Source of the DNA: Blasia pusilla | Taxonomy: Eukaryota > Marchantiophyta > Marchantiopsida > Blasiales | NCBI GenBank assembly: GCA_050084515.1 | Contig: CM114275.1 | Location: 23,994,001 to 24,058,000, forward strand | DNA length: 64,000 nt | Direction: 5' to 3' | Shown: in pieces, positions 20,906 to 32,076 of the stretch | Layout: each line of letters starts with the position of its first letter | Position numbering within the stretch: position 1 is the first letter of the stretch | Translations under genes and position numbers: made by a program | Notes under the pieces: model-generated | Seen by the model: only the letters and a program-made list of their open reading frames with translations | Database searches by the model: none | Told to the model about the DNA's origin: nothing

Positions 20906-22639
20906 ATAATGAGTGAGTGAGAGAGCTTCATGTGGAATCTCGTTGGTTACTCGATGTTCCCCGCTTCATGGCTCATGAGAATGCTCACCGGAGCAAGAGT
21001 CATGCGACTTCGATATTTTACTTTGCTGCTTTTTTGTACAGTAGAGTGGCACGCAGAAGCGCTGCCCAATTTTTTATAAGAATTGACTATGAGGCGTATT
21101 GCTCCATTCCGTTGCTCTCGAGAGCACCATTTAGCTTGCTGATTTGTGTTCTCGAAGGTCTTATATTTTCATTGGGAGAAATCAGCACCGAAGCACTGCC
21201 AAATTTTTGTAGGAGAGAGAGACGTTGGGCTTTATGACAATCCCAATCCTTGTTTACTCAAATCTCTAGTCCAAAATATTTTTTGACACCGTTGTAGATC
21301 GTGAAGCTGTGCACAAAATAGTGCACAATTTGGAGTTGCGAGCACAAAGTAAAGGTTCATATTGCAAAATTGTTATTGCTAGGTGATTTTCAGGGTTAAA
21401 ATTGTTCAAACCCTAAACCAGCCGTCTGGCCGGCGGCCGCCGCTGCTGTTGTAATCACCATCAAAAAGCCACCGTCGATGGTCAACCATCACCATCAATA
21501 GTCAACCATCACCATCAATGATCAACCGTCACCGTCAACGGTCCACCATCCACCGTCGGCTGCCGTCGCTGCTCGGAGCCGCATTCGGCCGTTGTCTATT
21601 CTTGGTTGCCATTTCTGCCATTACAGAGTGGAGGGTTTTCCACGACGACCGTTGATTCTCTCACTTGCGCTGCCATCACGTACTCTATTTTTGCCGGCAC
21701 AATCATCGCAGTTTGGTCATCAACTAAAGATGGCATGTGATCTTGAGCTATGGTGTTTGAGTTTTCATTTCATGTTGGTATGTTGTGATTGGTTTCCGCT
21801 CGACGACTATCAAGTACCGTGTCGTGATGCCCGTAGCCGCAACGCGCTGCCGATTGCTGCACCGTGCCGCTTGTGGCCGCACCGCACTATCTTGATTGCG
21901 GAGCCTCTCCTTCACTAAGGAGTAGAGCATGTGAATTTTTGATTGAGGAGGGTATATCTCCGAGTGCCACATCCCATTAATGAGTGTCATGCCGTTTGTA
22001 GCCGTTCCATGCAGCTAGTGCCACACAAGTCGGATGGACCTGCACCGCACATGGAGGAGGTTTGAGCAACGTCAATACGAGAGGAGTACGACTTGCTCAT
22101 TGGAGGAGTTGTCTTCAAAACCGAGTTGGGGTCGAGATTTGCAATTGGGGAGGAGCGATATCGACATTATTTTCAGGTTACCCATTATGGTCTCCTACCC
22201 TACACGTCTGAGGAATTTTTGGTTATAGGGAAGTCATTTGGGATATTGGGTTTCATGCTGATGCTGAGAGCATCAATGATGTATGGGTTTAGGGGACATA
22301 GACTTTTGTGGGATGTCCAGAGTTGAGGATGGTTTATTGATGAGACGATAGATCATGAGATTCGCCGCACCACGCGGCTTGTTGCTGCACACCTCACGTC
22401 TTAGTGAGAGAGTGTAGATTGAGTGCCGCATGTTTAGTTTGAGTGATCGAGGGATTACTTGCAAGATTGGGAGTGATTGTGTGAGAGGGCAGAGGGCCAT
22501 CACAGCGTCCTTTTGAGATTTTGAGAGGCGAGGTAGTGGACATGAGAGTAGCTCTAGAGGGTTTACGTGGAGTGGTGCAAGGTTTTGAGGGTCTTCACGT
22601 GAGAGACCACCTCTATCTCCTTCTCTACCATCTTAAGAC
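20906..22639. other. Leader-like region upstream of gypsy copy 2 gag
   Basis: Mostly non-coding. An open frame at about 22079-22326 (LIGGVVFKTELGSRFAIGEE) is coherent but unrecognised. A minisatellite lies at 21470-21560. No primer-binding site was identified. Confidence 0.45.
21470..21562. repeat. Minisatellite, about 21 bp unit
   Basis: About four imperfect copies of a GTCAACCATCACCATCAATG-like unit. The later copies change ATC to GTC within the same frame. Confidence 0.85.
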
Positions 22640-23450
22640 GAGGAGGAGCGTGTAGAGGAGTGTGTTAGTGACCCACAGTACACATTGAGTGGTCCTACCA
22701 GTAAGGCATACGAGATGGACGACCGATGTAGAGGACCGCGTAGGTTTTCGGGAGCTGTAGGCACTATAGAGCTACACAACTTCATTGCATAGTTTAGGAG
22801 TTGGTGTGACTCACAGTGGGCTAGGAACTCTAGAGAGTTTAACCCATTTACAAAATGGAACGGTATCTTCTAGGATTTAGAGGGGCGCCCATGGATGATT
22901 ACCATGAGTTCTTCAAAAGATATGCCCGGTAGATTGAGGCATGGCAACTCTACTATGACCCACATTAGGTATCATGGATAGATCCGTTCCCAGATGAGGA
23001 GGAGTCAGAAGAGGCTACTCCTCTTCCACAAGTGATATTTTAGAAGGGATCAGTCGCATTCGAGCAGTTGCACTGTCTAGTCGGGTTTGTCCCTGGTTCA
23101 ACCCCGTGGTTGAGTTCTTCATTGCGTTGAGGGCGATCTACCAAGGGGTACGAAAGGAGAAGTTTCCGAGCATCCACGACTTCCACATGCGTGCAGGTGA
23201 GAGTTTGCGTGAGGCTTACTTACACTTGCTTGCACCGGTTGATCAACGTCACTAAGGGCGTGATAGAGGCTCGGGCTATGAAGTCATGGTATGCGATGGT
23301 GGATCGGACCCTACGGACATGGGTGCAAGAGGGGGTGCTTCTTATGAACACCTCCCCTACATTGAGAGATGTTTTTAGGACCGCCGAGGAGATTGAGCGC
23401 AACATGGCGGAGGAGAGCGTAGCCACCATGGGTTCTGGGCAAGCGTAGTC
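22640..23450 (+). pseudogene. Ty3/gypsy gag relic (DNMT-gypsy copy 2)
   Basis: Equivalent of 1952-3060. GPRRFSGAVGTIELHNFI at about 22735-22790 parallels GPRRYSGAVGTIELEDFI of copy 1. FNPFTKWNGIF and LEGRPW follow. After frameshifts, LRTWVQEGVLLMNTSPTLRD and AEEIERNMAEESVA (23310-23430) match the C-terminal capsid helix region of copy 1 (VFALFEKIELNIVEE). Numerous stops. The zinc-knuckle region downstream (23590-23720) is too decayed to read confidently. Confidence 0.65.
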
Positions 23451-24467
23451 ACGATTATCTCCACCACCACTGCAGCAACGTGGACTCCCAGATAGGTCGA
23501 CTGTGGCACCACGAGCTCAGGGGGGGTACCAAGAGGCCGTGCCACAGAGACATGCGCCTTCATATACGATTGAGCAGCAGCCCCTATAATAAATTTTTGG
23601 TCATGTGGTGGCCCATCATCAGCATGATTGGACTTGTTAAGGTCATGGACGTGTGCCTCAACACAGAGGAGGAGATGGTGCTGCACTAGGAGGTTATTAG
23701 TGTGACTATTGTCAGAGGTAAGGTCACACACGCGCGAGGTGTTTCAATTTATAGTCTGAGTTACGTCCGGATTGAGGGCCAGAGAGGACACTTGAGCGAG
23801 TAGCCGGTCCAGGGTGGGCTAGAGATCGTGCACTAGGTAGTTGCATTGGGGGACGAGGAATAGGAGTTTCCCGATAGGATGGTGGATTTGCCCGTGGAGG
23901 AGGTAGAGTCCCACCACCTAGACACATCGAGGGAGACATTGGGCGTGAGGCTCGGATGGCTACTTAAATACACCAGCTATAGAAGTAGATTGCCACTATG
24001 GATCCGTGGCATCGACATCATATAGAGCAGCCAAAGATATGGAGGATCTTGGTTGGATGTGCGAGGTTTCCCAGATGGAGGCCGGTGCAGTTGTGACGCG
24101 TGAAGCATCCAGAGAGTTGGATCCACATCAAGGAGCAGCCAAGAAACAGACCTGACTTCCTCAATCTTTCACGTTTTCCGAGGCAATGAGGACCCCACCC
24201 GTGGGTCCTGATCGGAGTTCCTAGAGAGTTTTGGGTTGGCCGCTATGCTATGTGAGCGTGGTGTTGGAGTTTCCACAACACGTTTTAAGATTGTAGGGGA
24301 GGTGATGGACCTACCCTTGGAGCTGATGCTCGGACTGTCCACGTTAGATTCATGGCAGGCTACGGATGTTAAGATGGCGGAGATGTCCGCACAGACCCAC
24401 GATAGAGCATGCCATGGCTTCTCCAGGTCTTGTTTTGCTGGATAATTGGGGAGAGGTCTTCCAATAA
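23451..24467 (+). pseudogene. Decayed gag-protease linker (copy 2)
   Basis: Corresponds by position to 3060-4060 of copy 1. Segments such as QATDVKMAEMSAQT at about 24357-24400 resemble TWQARSAKTNALPAW-type linker of copy 1. No open frame of note. Confidence 0.4.
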
Positions 24468-24857
24468 GTGAGTTCACGAGGTAGAGCTTTTAGTATGCAA
24501 CACATTTTATTGGATTCAAGAGCGCAACCCCTAATGTTGGGGAAAGCGTCATTCAGAGGATTGGGCTTGACGAGAGCCGATGTGAGGCGTTGTCTATTCC
24601 GGATACAAACATCATTGGGTGGAGTGAGTAAAACACAATATTTCACCCAAAAGGACATCGTGTTGAGGATTCGCACGGGACATCCTACAGATGAGTTTGT
24701 GGTCCGAGCCAAGGCGATAGTGACTGATGTAGAGTCCTATGACGTCTTGGTTGGTGGAGCAGTGTTACTGGGAGAAGTCCGCGACCTACAGACCAGGATG
24801 GCAATCATGCTCATGGGCGCCTTAGCTTATTACCCGTTCTATTCACAAGTGCAGTGA
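24468..24857 (+). pseudogene. Gypsy aspartic protease region (copy 2)
   Basis: A 129-codon frame with HILLDSRAQPLMLGKASF at about 24504-24557. It matches VLLDSGAQPLMLGKAACI in copy 1, but the active-site Gly is now Arg (DSG to DSR), so the protease is dead. Downstream YDVLVGGAVLLGEV matches YDVLVGGAVLYLMG. It ends at TGA 24855-24857. The following reading frame (from ATG 24863) is in the same relative frame shift as in copy 1. Confidence 0.75.
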
Positions 24858-24862
24858 GGAGA

Positions 24863-26120
24863 TGGCGACATTAGCAGCATTTAGCAGTTCCATCACTTGG
24901 CCTAGTGATTTGATTGAGGGACATGTCCATGCAAAGGATACTCTCGTTCCTCACATTTATATGGAGAGGAGTGTCATGGTAGCCGCATCAGTCCGTGGAG
25001 GAGAGGTGTCTCTTTGGGGTTGACTGAGGAGTTTCGACGCTTAGCCATTGAGCATGTGCAGACCGTGTGGAGCGAGACGTTTGCACTAGAATGTGACGGG
25101 TTAGAGGAACTCCACGTAGGCAAGAGTGCTGCTATGATCCCTTTGGACACCACCCCGATTGTATGGTGCATCCCAGAGGAGGGTATTCGGGTGTTGGATC
25201 TCTTAAGAGGGATCACCACAGGGTTAGCTGTTGTTTTGCACGTTGGAGTGCGCGTGCAACAGTATATGTATGTGGAGATTGATGATGTTGCAAGGCGCGC
25301 TTCACTTAACCATATGGCGCGGTTACGCCTTTGTTATCCCACCTTGTTGTCTCCGTTAGCCATTCAAGGTTACGAGAATTCCCTACAGAGGGATATTTCA
25401 TAGTTGGGGGCAAAGGACTTGGAGGGGTAGGGACCATAGACTTGGTCATTGCTGGTTGTCCGTGTTAGGGCCAATTGAGTGCTTGACAAGGTAGTGGGTT
25501 AGTTGACACTCGATCTAGGTTGTTTTGGGAGATAATGCATGTCTTCCAATATTTAGAGGAGCATTTGCCTCATTCTCCAACATATATTTTGGAGAATGTG
25601 TCAATTTTGGCCAACTCGAGGTCCCACATGGTGAGAAATGCACATGAGGTGCGCGCAGGGATCGGCCCGATAGTGTTGTTAGATGCGGCGAGTGTATGTT
25701 CTATAGCACACCGTCTGAGTCTTTGGTGGATCAACTTTGCACCACATGGGGTGCTGCGGAGGGCTTATACAAAAGTGGAGCGTCCCTCCAATTTGTTGGT
25801 GGTTTCTATATTGGATCCGGATTGTTGATTGCAGGTAGTGAGGCACGATGATTGATTCCGTTGACTGTGGTCACCAAGATTGGCATGCCACGAGCAACCT
25901 TTCCAACATTGGTAAATTTTATTGCTTTGTATGCATTCAAGGAGGCCGAATGTGGCTTGGTTTGGGATGACCAAGTACAGAGGTTGGTAAAGCCCAACGC
26001 CGATGAGCGAGAGCGAGCGATGGGATTCTCCAGAGGCGTGACAACAATACCCTCACTATTACAGGCATCACAAAGTCATGTCTTGGATCAAGCAATGGAC
26101 TTGAACTCCTTGATAAATAT
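24863..26120 (+). pseudogene. Retrotransposon-borne C5-cytosine DNA methyltransferase (copy 2, full domain span)
   Basis: The linker SITWPSDLIEGH matches VVTWPGDFLEGN of copy 1. A frameshift follows near 25010, then LDTTPIVWCIPEEGI and motif I VLDLLRGITTG (about 25191-25223; copy 1 has DLFGGICTG). Motif IV is DLVIAGCPC then TAG (Cys codon 25463-25465; the Gln after it is a stop). Motif VI is LENV at 25589-25600. Motif VIII is degraded (AHRLSLWW near 25700-25725). The part missing from copy 1 is present here at 25852-26120: RATFPTLVNF, GLVWDDQVQRLVKPNADER, ERAMGF, then LDQAMDLNSL. This is the expected target-recognition tail and motif IX/X of a C5 methyltransferase. Stops and at least three frameshifts make it inactive. 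Confidence 0.85.
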
Positions 26121-26554
26121 TTTCAGCTTAGGAGTAGTTGAGCAACGTTGTTTGAGGATGAAAAAAAATCACAAAAGTTGCGTTAGTAAGCCCCATACCT
26201 ACCGAGACGGTTGAGGCAGTGGCTGGGGGCAAGACCTGAGGAGATTTACACACCACAGATGATCGGGAGAGACAACCTTGGACTTCTTGGGATCTTTTGC
26301 AGGTATGCAAGGAGATGGTAGCCACATCATTGAGCGTGGTTTAAGGTACTGCAAATGGAGATCTGATTTTGCAGTTGGCTGTAAGGGAGCAGTCGAGTTT
26401 TATTGTCTAAGACGGGTTTGCACTATAGCAACCACCAACACCCGCGCCTGAGAGTCCTACCATAGTCACGATCGAGAATTGGGAGCCTTATATGGGCCCT
26501 AAGTTGACATGAGGAGAGCGGCGTCGGATAAACCAATTCCTTAGGAGTTAAAGG

Positions 26555-26960
26555 AGCTATTTTGCATTTGGTATGCAGGATTTGGGTAAGCTGAAGGGTC
26601 TAGGGATCCGCATTGAGACATTGAGTGACAGGCGATATTCCGACGACCCTTCAGGTAGAGTGACATAGAGATGGCTCTGATTTAGAGTAGGAGCCAAGAC
26701 TTGGGTGGCGCCGGACTTGTGGAGATTTTGCATGGAGAGTATGCATCTGCCACTCTCATGCCTACCGCGAAGGATGTGCATGGCAACTGTAGCGATAGGC
26801 GGATGTGTCAAGATTACCGACGTATAAATCAGCAGTTGAAGTCCGATAGGTATGCCATGCCCACTCCCGAGGAGATCTGTAGGTTGATATAAATCTTGGG
26901 TTGAATACGAAATGTGAAGGTCTCTGTAATGCAAACATGCTCCGAGCTTCATCCGTCTAC
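26555..26960 (+). pseudogene. Gypsy reverse transcriptase N-terminal part (copy 2)
   Basis: After the methyltransferase: SYFAFGMQDLGKLKG, then ETLSDRRYSDD, then GLVEILHGEYASATLMPTAK, VHGNCSDRRMCQDYRRIN and SDRYAMPTPEEI at about 26700-26880. This is the classic gypsy RT start (ASPxVxVxKKDG...RMCxDYRxLN...YPLPxxEE). It shows the element order protease, DNMT, RT. Similarity stops at about 26960, before the YxDD motif. Confidence 0.8.
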
Positions 26961-27079
26961 GAGTGTGAAACCGGCACTTGTAAGATTTTATTGTTCGTCC
27001 TGAGTGCAATTCGTACTTGCAGCATTGGGCCAAATCATGGGGGTATTCCCAAGTGCTCCAATGGCAGCCGGATAAGACT

Positions 27080-27940
27080 TTCGGAAAGCGCATGATTCAT
27101 TTGGGCAGAAGAAGTACTTCAATTGATCCTCAATCCTTGTGAAACAATCAAAGGTTTTAAGTCCCCAAAATCCAGGCAATGGTCGTCTAGTCCTTATACA
27201 ATTCTTATTTAGGAAAGTGCCGCATGCTCTCCTAATGCCATCTGATCCTTCCCTGCAAGTGGGTCCACGTCCAGGGATACATGCCACCTTTTGAGGTTCA
27301 ATCCACCTCAATGAGTGGAATCCCATACTGTTGAATTACCGCAAAGACCGGATGTTGCGAACTTTTGAAATAAAATATTCACTGATTTTGGAGAAGTTAC
27401 TTCTACTCGAATTTGGGAGCAATCTGGGGTCTTTGAATACCTATGTAGCATAATTTCTTCATCCAAATCAATCACCGGGTTCGTTCCTTGATATTGTCTC
27501 TTCACTTGCCTGAAGTCAAGATACTTATCTGGTCTACACGAGTCTCGCTCGGAGTGCTATACCACCATCTGTATGGGACGTATTGAAACACGCCCATGAA
27601 TATCCCCACCAATGTGGGCATCTTGCTCAAGGGGAGTTCCTGCTACGCACCAATTGAAGGCTTCCTCATAGAGTTTCTCATCACCAGATCTCACAACCGC
27701 CTTAACATAGAGCTCGTAAATCGAAGGCCCCTTTCCTTTTAGTATGCCTCTTTTGAGGAAGATATCGGATGCTGTACACTGTAGCATTGCTCTTGCTTGG
27801 TCTTTTTGGCATGCCTCTACAAGTGAAATTCTTTCGCATGCTTGTGACGACCTCACAAGGAATGAACACTTTTTTCTCCACTTCTGTTGGGGCAGAGGGC
27901 ATTTTCATGAATGTTCAATCCCTGCAACGATGACAATGTG
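27080..27940 (-). pseudogene. Unrecognised leftward coding relic
   Basis: The minus strand reads a coherent peptide from about 27940 down: CSFLVRSSQACERISLVEAC, QARAMLQCTASDIFLKRG, GPSIYELYVKAVVRSGDEK, FNWCVAGTPLEQDAHIGGD. After a stop and short gap it continues RQYQGTNPVIDLDEEIMLHR and VTSPKSVNILFQKFATSGL. The composition looks coding and has few stops. No family recognised. Its association with a palindrome array at its N-terminal side (28010-28870) suggests a relation to element X. Confidence 0.35.
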
Positions 27941-28009
27941 AGAAGAGAACAAAAATAGCTCTATGAGCAAAGAAAAAAGCAACATGTCGGAACCAGACAG
28001 GTTCATGTC

Positions 28010-28870
28010 GGAGGCATCCCATGAATGACTCTATGACCCATCGGTTTCCGACGTGCTGCAACATCCAAGAACCACCTAGTGCAACCCGTCGTAACGTTGC
28101 AAGTTACTTTGGTCACTCTGGGCAGGAAGATCCAAGTGCAAGTCATCAGAAACTGACCGATCGCACATGGATTTTCTAGCCTGCGACTTGGAAGAGGTTG
28201 CAAGTTGGAGACATCGTTGGAATGTCCCAATAACCTTTTACTGCAACCTAGCACCTTGGATCCTTCTATTGCAACCCGTCGGAAACCGATGGGTTGTGAG
28301 AACCAGGCCGGTCCGATCTTGAAAATCCTTATGCAACCTATCGGATTTTGTTGGCTTGCAAGAAGTGTCCACAGACGAAGCTTTGAAACTATTGGAATTG
28401 GACGGGTTCCCATTAACTTGCACTAATGCAACCTGTATGGATGCGAGGACTTAGAGACAACCGCATTCTGTCTGAATGCAAGGAGTCGCATAGAGACGCA
28501 ACGAGTCAGAATGAGTCGGAATCCGATAGGCTGCAGATAGACGCAACTTGTCGGAATCCCATGGGTTGCAGACCGAGTAAACTCGCGGCCTTGCGGCTTG
28601 CAACCCATCCCAGTCAAACTATTTGTAGGCCTTGTATACATGCAACTTGCAACCCGTTGGGATTCGACAGATTGCACACTCATGCAACTAGTCGGGTATC
28701 AACGGGTTGCTCAAACATTCCTCGTGCATGATGTCGTGCTCGAACGCGTGTGACACTCATGCAACCACTTGAATTCGCATAGCGAACACAAACACTCTTG
28801 ATGCAACCTGTCGATTTCGGACGGGTTTCACACTCGGGAAATCCATCGCATCCGACGAGTTGCTTGGTTT
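28010..28870. repeat. Palindromic repeat cluster E (most diverged)
   Basis: About ten units of the CAACCCGTCGGA / TCCGACGGGTTG palindrome at irregular spacing, for example at about 28274-28300, 28330-28362, 28543-28570, 28650-28678 and 28685-28711. The linkers differ from those of arrays A, B and D. Only the palindrome is shared, so the palindrome rather than the linker is the conserved unit of the family. Confidence 0.8.
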
Positions 28871-29029
28871 CTACGGTTTGAAATCCCTACAGTGCCCACA
28901 CTTCTCAACTTGAGCTGCAACTTTTCAAACAATTCTATGCATGAGCTCAACAGGACCAAGATGCGACTCGAGTCGGATGGCATGGAGAGAGTAATGAGGA
29001 ATTGGTGCTAGGATAGCATCCGTCACCCT

Positions 29030-29550
29030 ATTTGGGGATGTTGGCTATGGAGGGCCAAATTGTTGAGATTTCGATGCAGAGCTCTGATGGAGAGTCCTTG
29101 AATCGAGAGGCCAATGAGGAGACGACAATTGGCCGAGATATTCACGACAATGGAGTAGTCTTAGAGAACCTACGCACATGTAGCATCGCAAGCATGATGG
29201 GTGTTAGAGAGCAAGATCGTTCCTACAACGAGCTAGACATATCCGTAGGAGGGGAGACATGTGTTGTGCGGATGATAGAGTACGTGTAGTGCCTCATCCT
29301 TCATGACGCACGTTTGGTACGTCATGCCCACGAGGAGTTGGATCATTTTGGAGAGAAGTAGACATACAACTTGCTCCAGATATAATATTGGTGGCGAGGC
29401 ATGCAACTGACGTTCAACTTTTTGTTGCCAAGTGCATGGTGTGTGATCAAGTCCGAAAATCATTCAATACTTCGACTCCACAGTTGCATCCACTTTCGAT
29501 CATGGATTTAGGTGATAGATGGAGTTTGGATCTTGCAAGACCTTTACCTT
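29030..29550 (+). pseudogene. Gypsy integrase relic, 5' piece
   Basis: HAHEELDHFGEK, then YWWRGM and KCMVCDQVRKSFNTSTPQL, then PLSIMDLGDRWSLDLARPLP at about 29318-29545. This matches 13930-14160 and ends in the integrase core just after the first catalytic Asp. The reading is interrupted exactly at 29550 by the LTR copy R2 and resumes at 30186. Confidence 0.8.
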
Positions 29551-30185
29551 TGTCACATCTTTTAGGATAGATCGATGAAATGTAGTAGAGCACCTTCGTG
29601 AGTAGTGGAGGATCGGCTCAGTAGGTCTAGGATCACCTGCTGAGGCCCCGGGAAACCTAAGAGAGCAAGTTTCCCTTTCGTTTTGGCTCATTTCGAGCCA
29701 TATTGAGGAACTTACTATCTCACGCAAATACCATTTTGAGTATATGATCAACTTTTTGGTATGTGGCCCTTGACCTCCTACATTAGCTCAAGAGCCAAGA
29801 TGGTGACTTGGGAGAATAGGTTACCATAGAGAGAGCTTGGGAGAGGGGAGGGGTATTCCTCAAGGAGAGAGAGTTTGAGAGCTCATTCTCTCTTTGTTGA
29901 ACCTCTTGGCATAAGTCGGCGAAGCTATGTTCCCTTGCCTTGTAAGTATCATCCAAGCCTCTCATTAGAAGAGTGGGTTTGGTTTGACATGAGAGAGAGT
30001 GCACACCTTTGAGAGCTATGGTGTGAGATGGTGTAGAGATAGATTGGATCTTACTTTATTGGGGATATTTTAGTACTTCTTGTCTTGTTGTTTGGATGCC
30101 ATGAGTGAGCATGAGATTGTGTGTGTTTATGTATGTGTTCGGTGACAACAATGTATGTTGTGTAGCGATGTGTATGCGCACAACA
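29551..30185 (+). mobile_element. Gypsy solo LTR R2 inserted in integrase relic
   Basis: 635 bp, starting TGTCACATCTTTTAGGATAG and ending TATGCGCACAACA. It is flanked by CCTT on both sides (29547-29550 and 30186-30189; ACCTT if the terminal A is shared). The interrupted integrase continues on the right. No internal domain is present, so this is a solo LTR left after recombination. Related copies: R1 (20382) and R3 (30472). Confidence 0.8.
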
Positions 30186-30400
30186 CCTTTGACTGAGCGC
30201 CCCAGTCGATATATGTTGCTAATGGTCGAGCATTTCTCGAAGTGGATAGATTTGTTTGCATTGCCTCACAAAGTGGGTGAGGGAGTAGCGTATGCCTTCC
30301 TAGATCGAGTGTTGAAGTCATTACGGCCCACTAGTTAAGGTGTTGACACACCAAGGTACAGATTTTTGCGAGGAGTTTCAAGCCTAGTGTGATCAGGCAC
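30186..30400 (+). pseudogene. Gypsy integrase relic, 3' piece
   Basis: Continues the 29030-29550 relic: YMLLMVEHFSKWIDLFALP, then GVAYAFLDRVLKS at about 30210-30330. A second-Asp region reading LTHQGTDFCEEF-like follows (copy at 14300 reads LTDQGTEF). Decayed beyond about 30390. A short inverted repeat (GATCAGGC / GCCTGATC) lies at about 30392-30412. Confidence 0.75.
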
Positions 30401-30471
30401 AAGGCCTGATCACGCAAGGCCATATGCCCTTGTGTGTGATGTTGTGTAGCGATGTGTATGGGCACGATAAT

Positions 30472-31043
30472 TATCACGTCTTTTAGGAAAGATTGTCGTG
30501 ATCTAGTAGAGCGCCTTTAGAGATATTGGAGGGCAGCCTCAAGAGGTTGATGATGACCTGTTGAGGCGACGGGTAACTTGAGAGAGTAGGTTTTCCCTTC
30601 GTTTCAGCTCACTTTGAGCCATGTCTATATACTTACTATTTTGGTATATTTCCATTTGGAATATAGTTGACTTTTCACTTTGGAAAGGGGACCTTGATCC
30701 GTTACAGCATGTCAAGAGCCAAGGAGATCAGCTTAAGAGCTCATTCTCTCTTTGTTGAACTTCTTGGCATGAGGCGGCGGACCTATGACCCTCCTTGCCT
30801 TGTGTGTGTAATCCAAGCCTCTCATTAGGAGAGTGGGTTTGGTTTGACATGAGAGAGAGAGTGCACACCATAGAGAGTTTGGTGTGAGATATGATGTGAG
30901 ATCTACTTGATTTACGTTGGAGATATTTTGGTACTCATCGTCTTGTTGTTTGGATGATATGAATTAGCATGGGATCGTGCATGTTTTTGTGTGTGTTTGG
31001 TGACAGCGATGTACATTGTGTAGCGATGTGTATGCGCACAACA
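30472..31043 (+). repeat. Gypsy LTR copy R3
   Basis: Starts TATCACGTCTTTTAGG (TG mutated to TA) and ends TATGCGCACAACA. Colinear with R2 over its length. A fragment of another LTR 3' end (TGTGTAGCGATGTGTATGGG) lies directly upstream. It may be the 3' LTR of the relic ending at 30400, or a separate solo LTR; no target duplication was seen. Confidence 0.75.
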
Positions 31044-31750
31044 ATGACCCAATCCTTGCAGCTGGATCAAAACTTCAATTTTGATTTCCACTTCACTACC
31101 ACGCTCCAAACCACCTCCTGGGAAGGCTCTCTTGAATCAAACTAGTGGCGCTAGTTCCTGCACACAAGCGGCACCCGAACCTTTCCAACCTCTCATCGAG
31201 GGAAAGCAATACCACGTAACCTCTTCCTTTCTTGAACCACATTCATCAACAAGGAGTATATGAACTTGAGTTCCGATAGAGTGAGAAGCTCCTCTTCTCA
31301 CTTTTTTTGAAGGAGGGCTATCAGAACTTAATTTATGATGCCTCGCATAACACCTCCAATGCTGCTCTCCTACCCTTTCCCCACTGGTGATCTTCTCATC
31401 TTAGGGAATCTATGCGGTTTTTGGAAATATTTTTGGAATCTTCCTCAAATGAGCTTCATTTTCACTCTCCGATCGATTCAACTTTTTCCGATCGTTCCAA
31501 TGGGGAATTAAAATATCAAAAAATCCTACACAATTGAAAAGTATCAAGCCCTCCTTACTTTTTCTTCTTGCTTGATTTTCCTTGTGCCCAAAATTCATCC
31601 GATCTGATATAGAATCGAGCGCACATCATTCAAAATTGGCAACGAGGTGACCACTTATTTGCTGGTTTGCCTAGACTTAATCAAGTCACAATATACAGTG
31701 ATTTCCTCACCATAATTATCTATAAAAGTCATTATAATTTGATTCTCAAT
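31044..31750. other. No gene recognised
   Basis: Spacer between gypsy LTR R3 and the copia element. Only short open frames without family resemblance. Confidence 0.5.
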
Positions 31751-32064
31751 TGTATTGAAGATTGAGTCACAGTCAAGCTCATCCATCTCCTGAACTGCTA
31801 CATTTGGCACTCACACGCAGTAGGGAAGCTTAATGTTGGTTAGTTAGTTATGCACAATTATCTTAACTAGGGTTAGTTAATCACAGATAGGCTAACTCGA
31901 GACTATGGTTAAGGATAGGGTTAGGGTTGCTTGTACATATCTTGTATAATAGAGAAGAGGACCAACCTCCACTCATTCTCTCATAGAAAATTTTGTTCTC
32001 CATGGTGGTGTGTGTGTGTGAAAGCCGTTTTCCACCAATTATGCTTGTTTAGCAGTTTTCCGTA
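31751..32064 (+). repeat. Left LTR of copia element
   Basis: Starts TGTATTGAAGATTGAGTCAC and ends TTTTCCGTA (right LTR ends TTTTCCACA). Contains a TGTATAATAG TATA-like segment and a GGTGTGTGTGTGTG run near its end, both shared with the right LTR. Confidence 0.9.
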
Positions 32065-32076
32065 TGGTATCGGAGC
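32065..32076 (+). promoter_or_regulatory. Primer-binding site (tRNA-Met type)
   Basis: TGGTATCGGAGC immediately follows the left LTR. It matches the common plant copia PBS TGGTATCAGAGC with one change. Confidence 0.85.

Noticed and set aside
31905-31930. Telomere-like GGGTTAGGGTT sequence
   Set aside because: Only two units, and the same place in the right LTR has a variant; it is ordinary LTR sequence.
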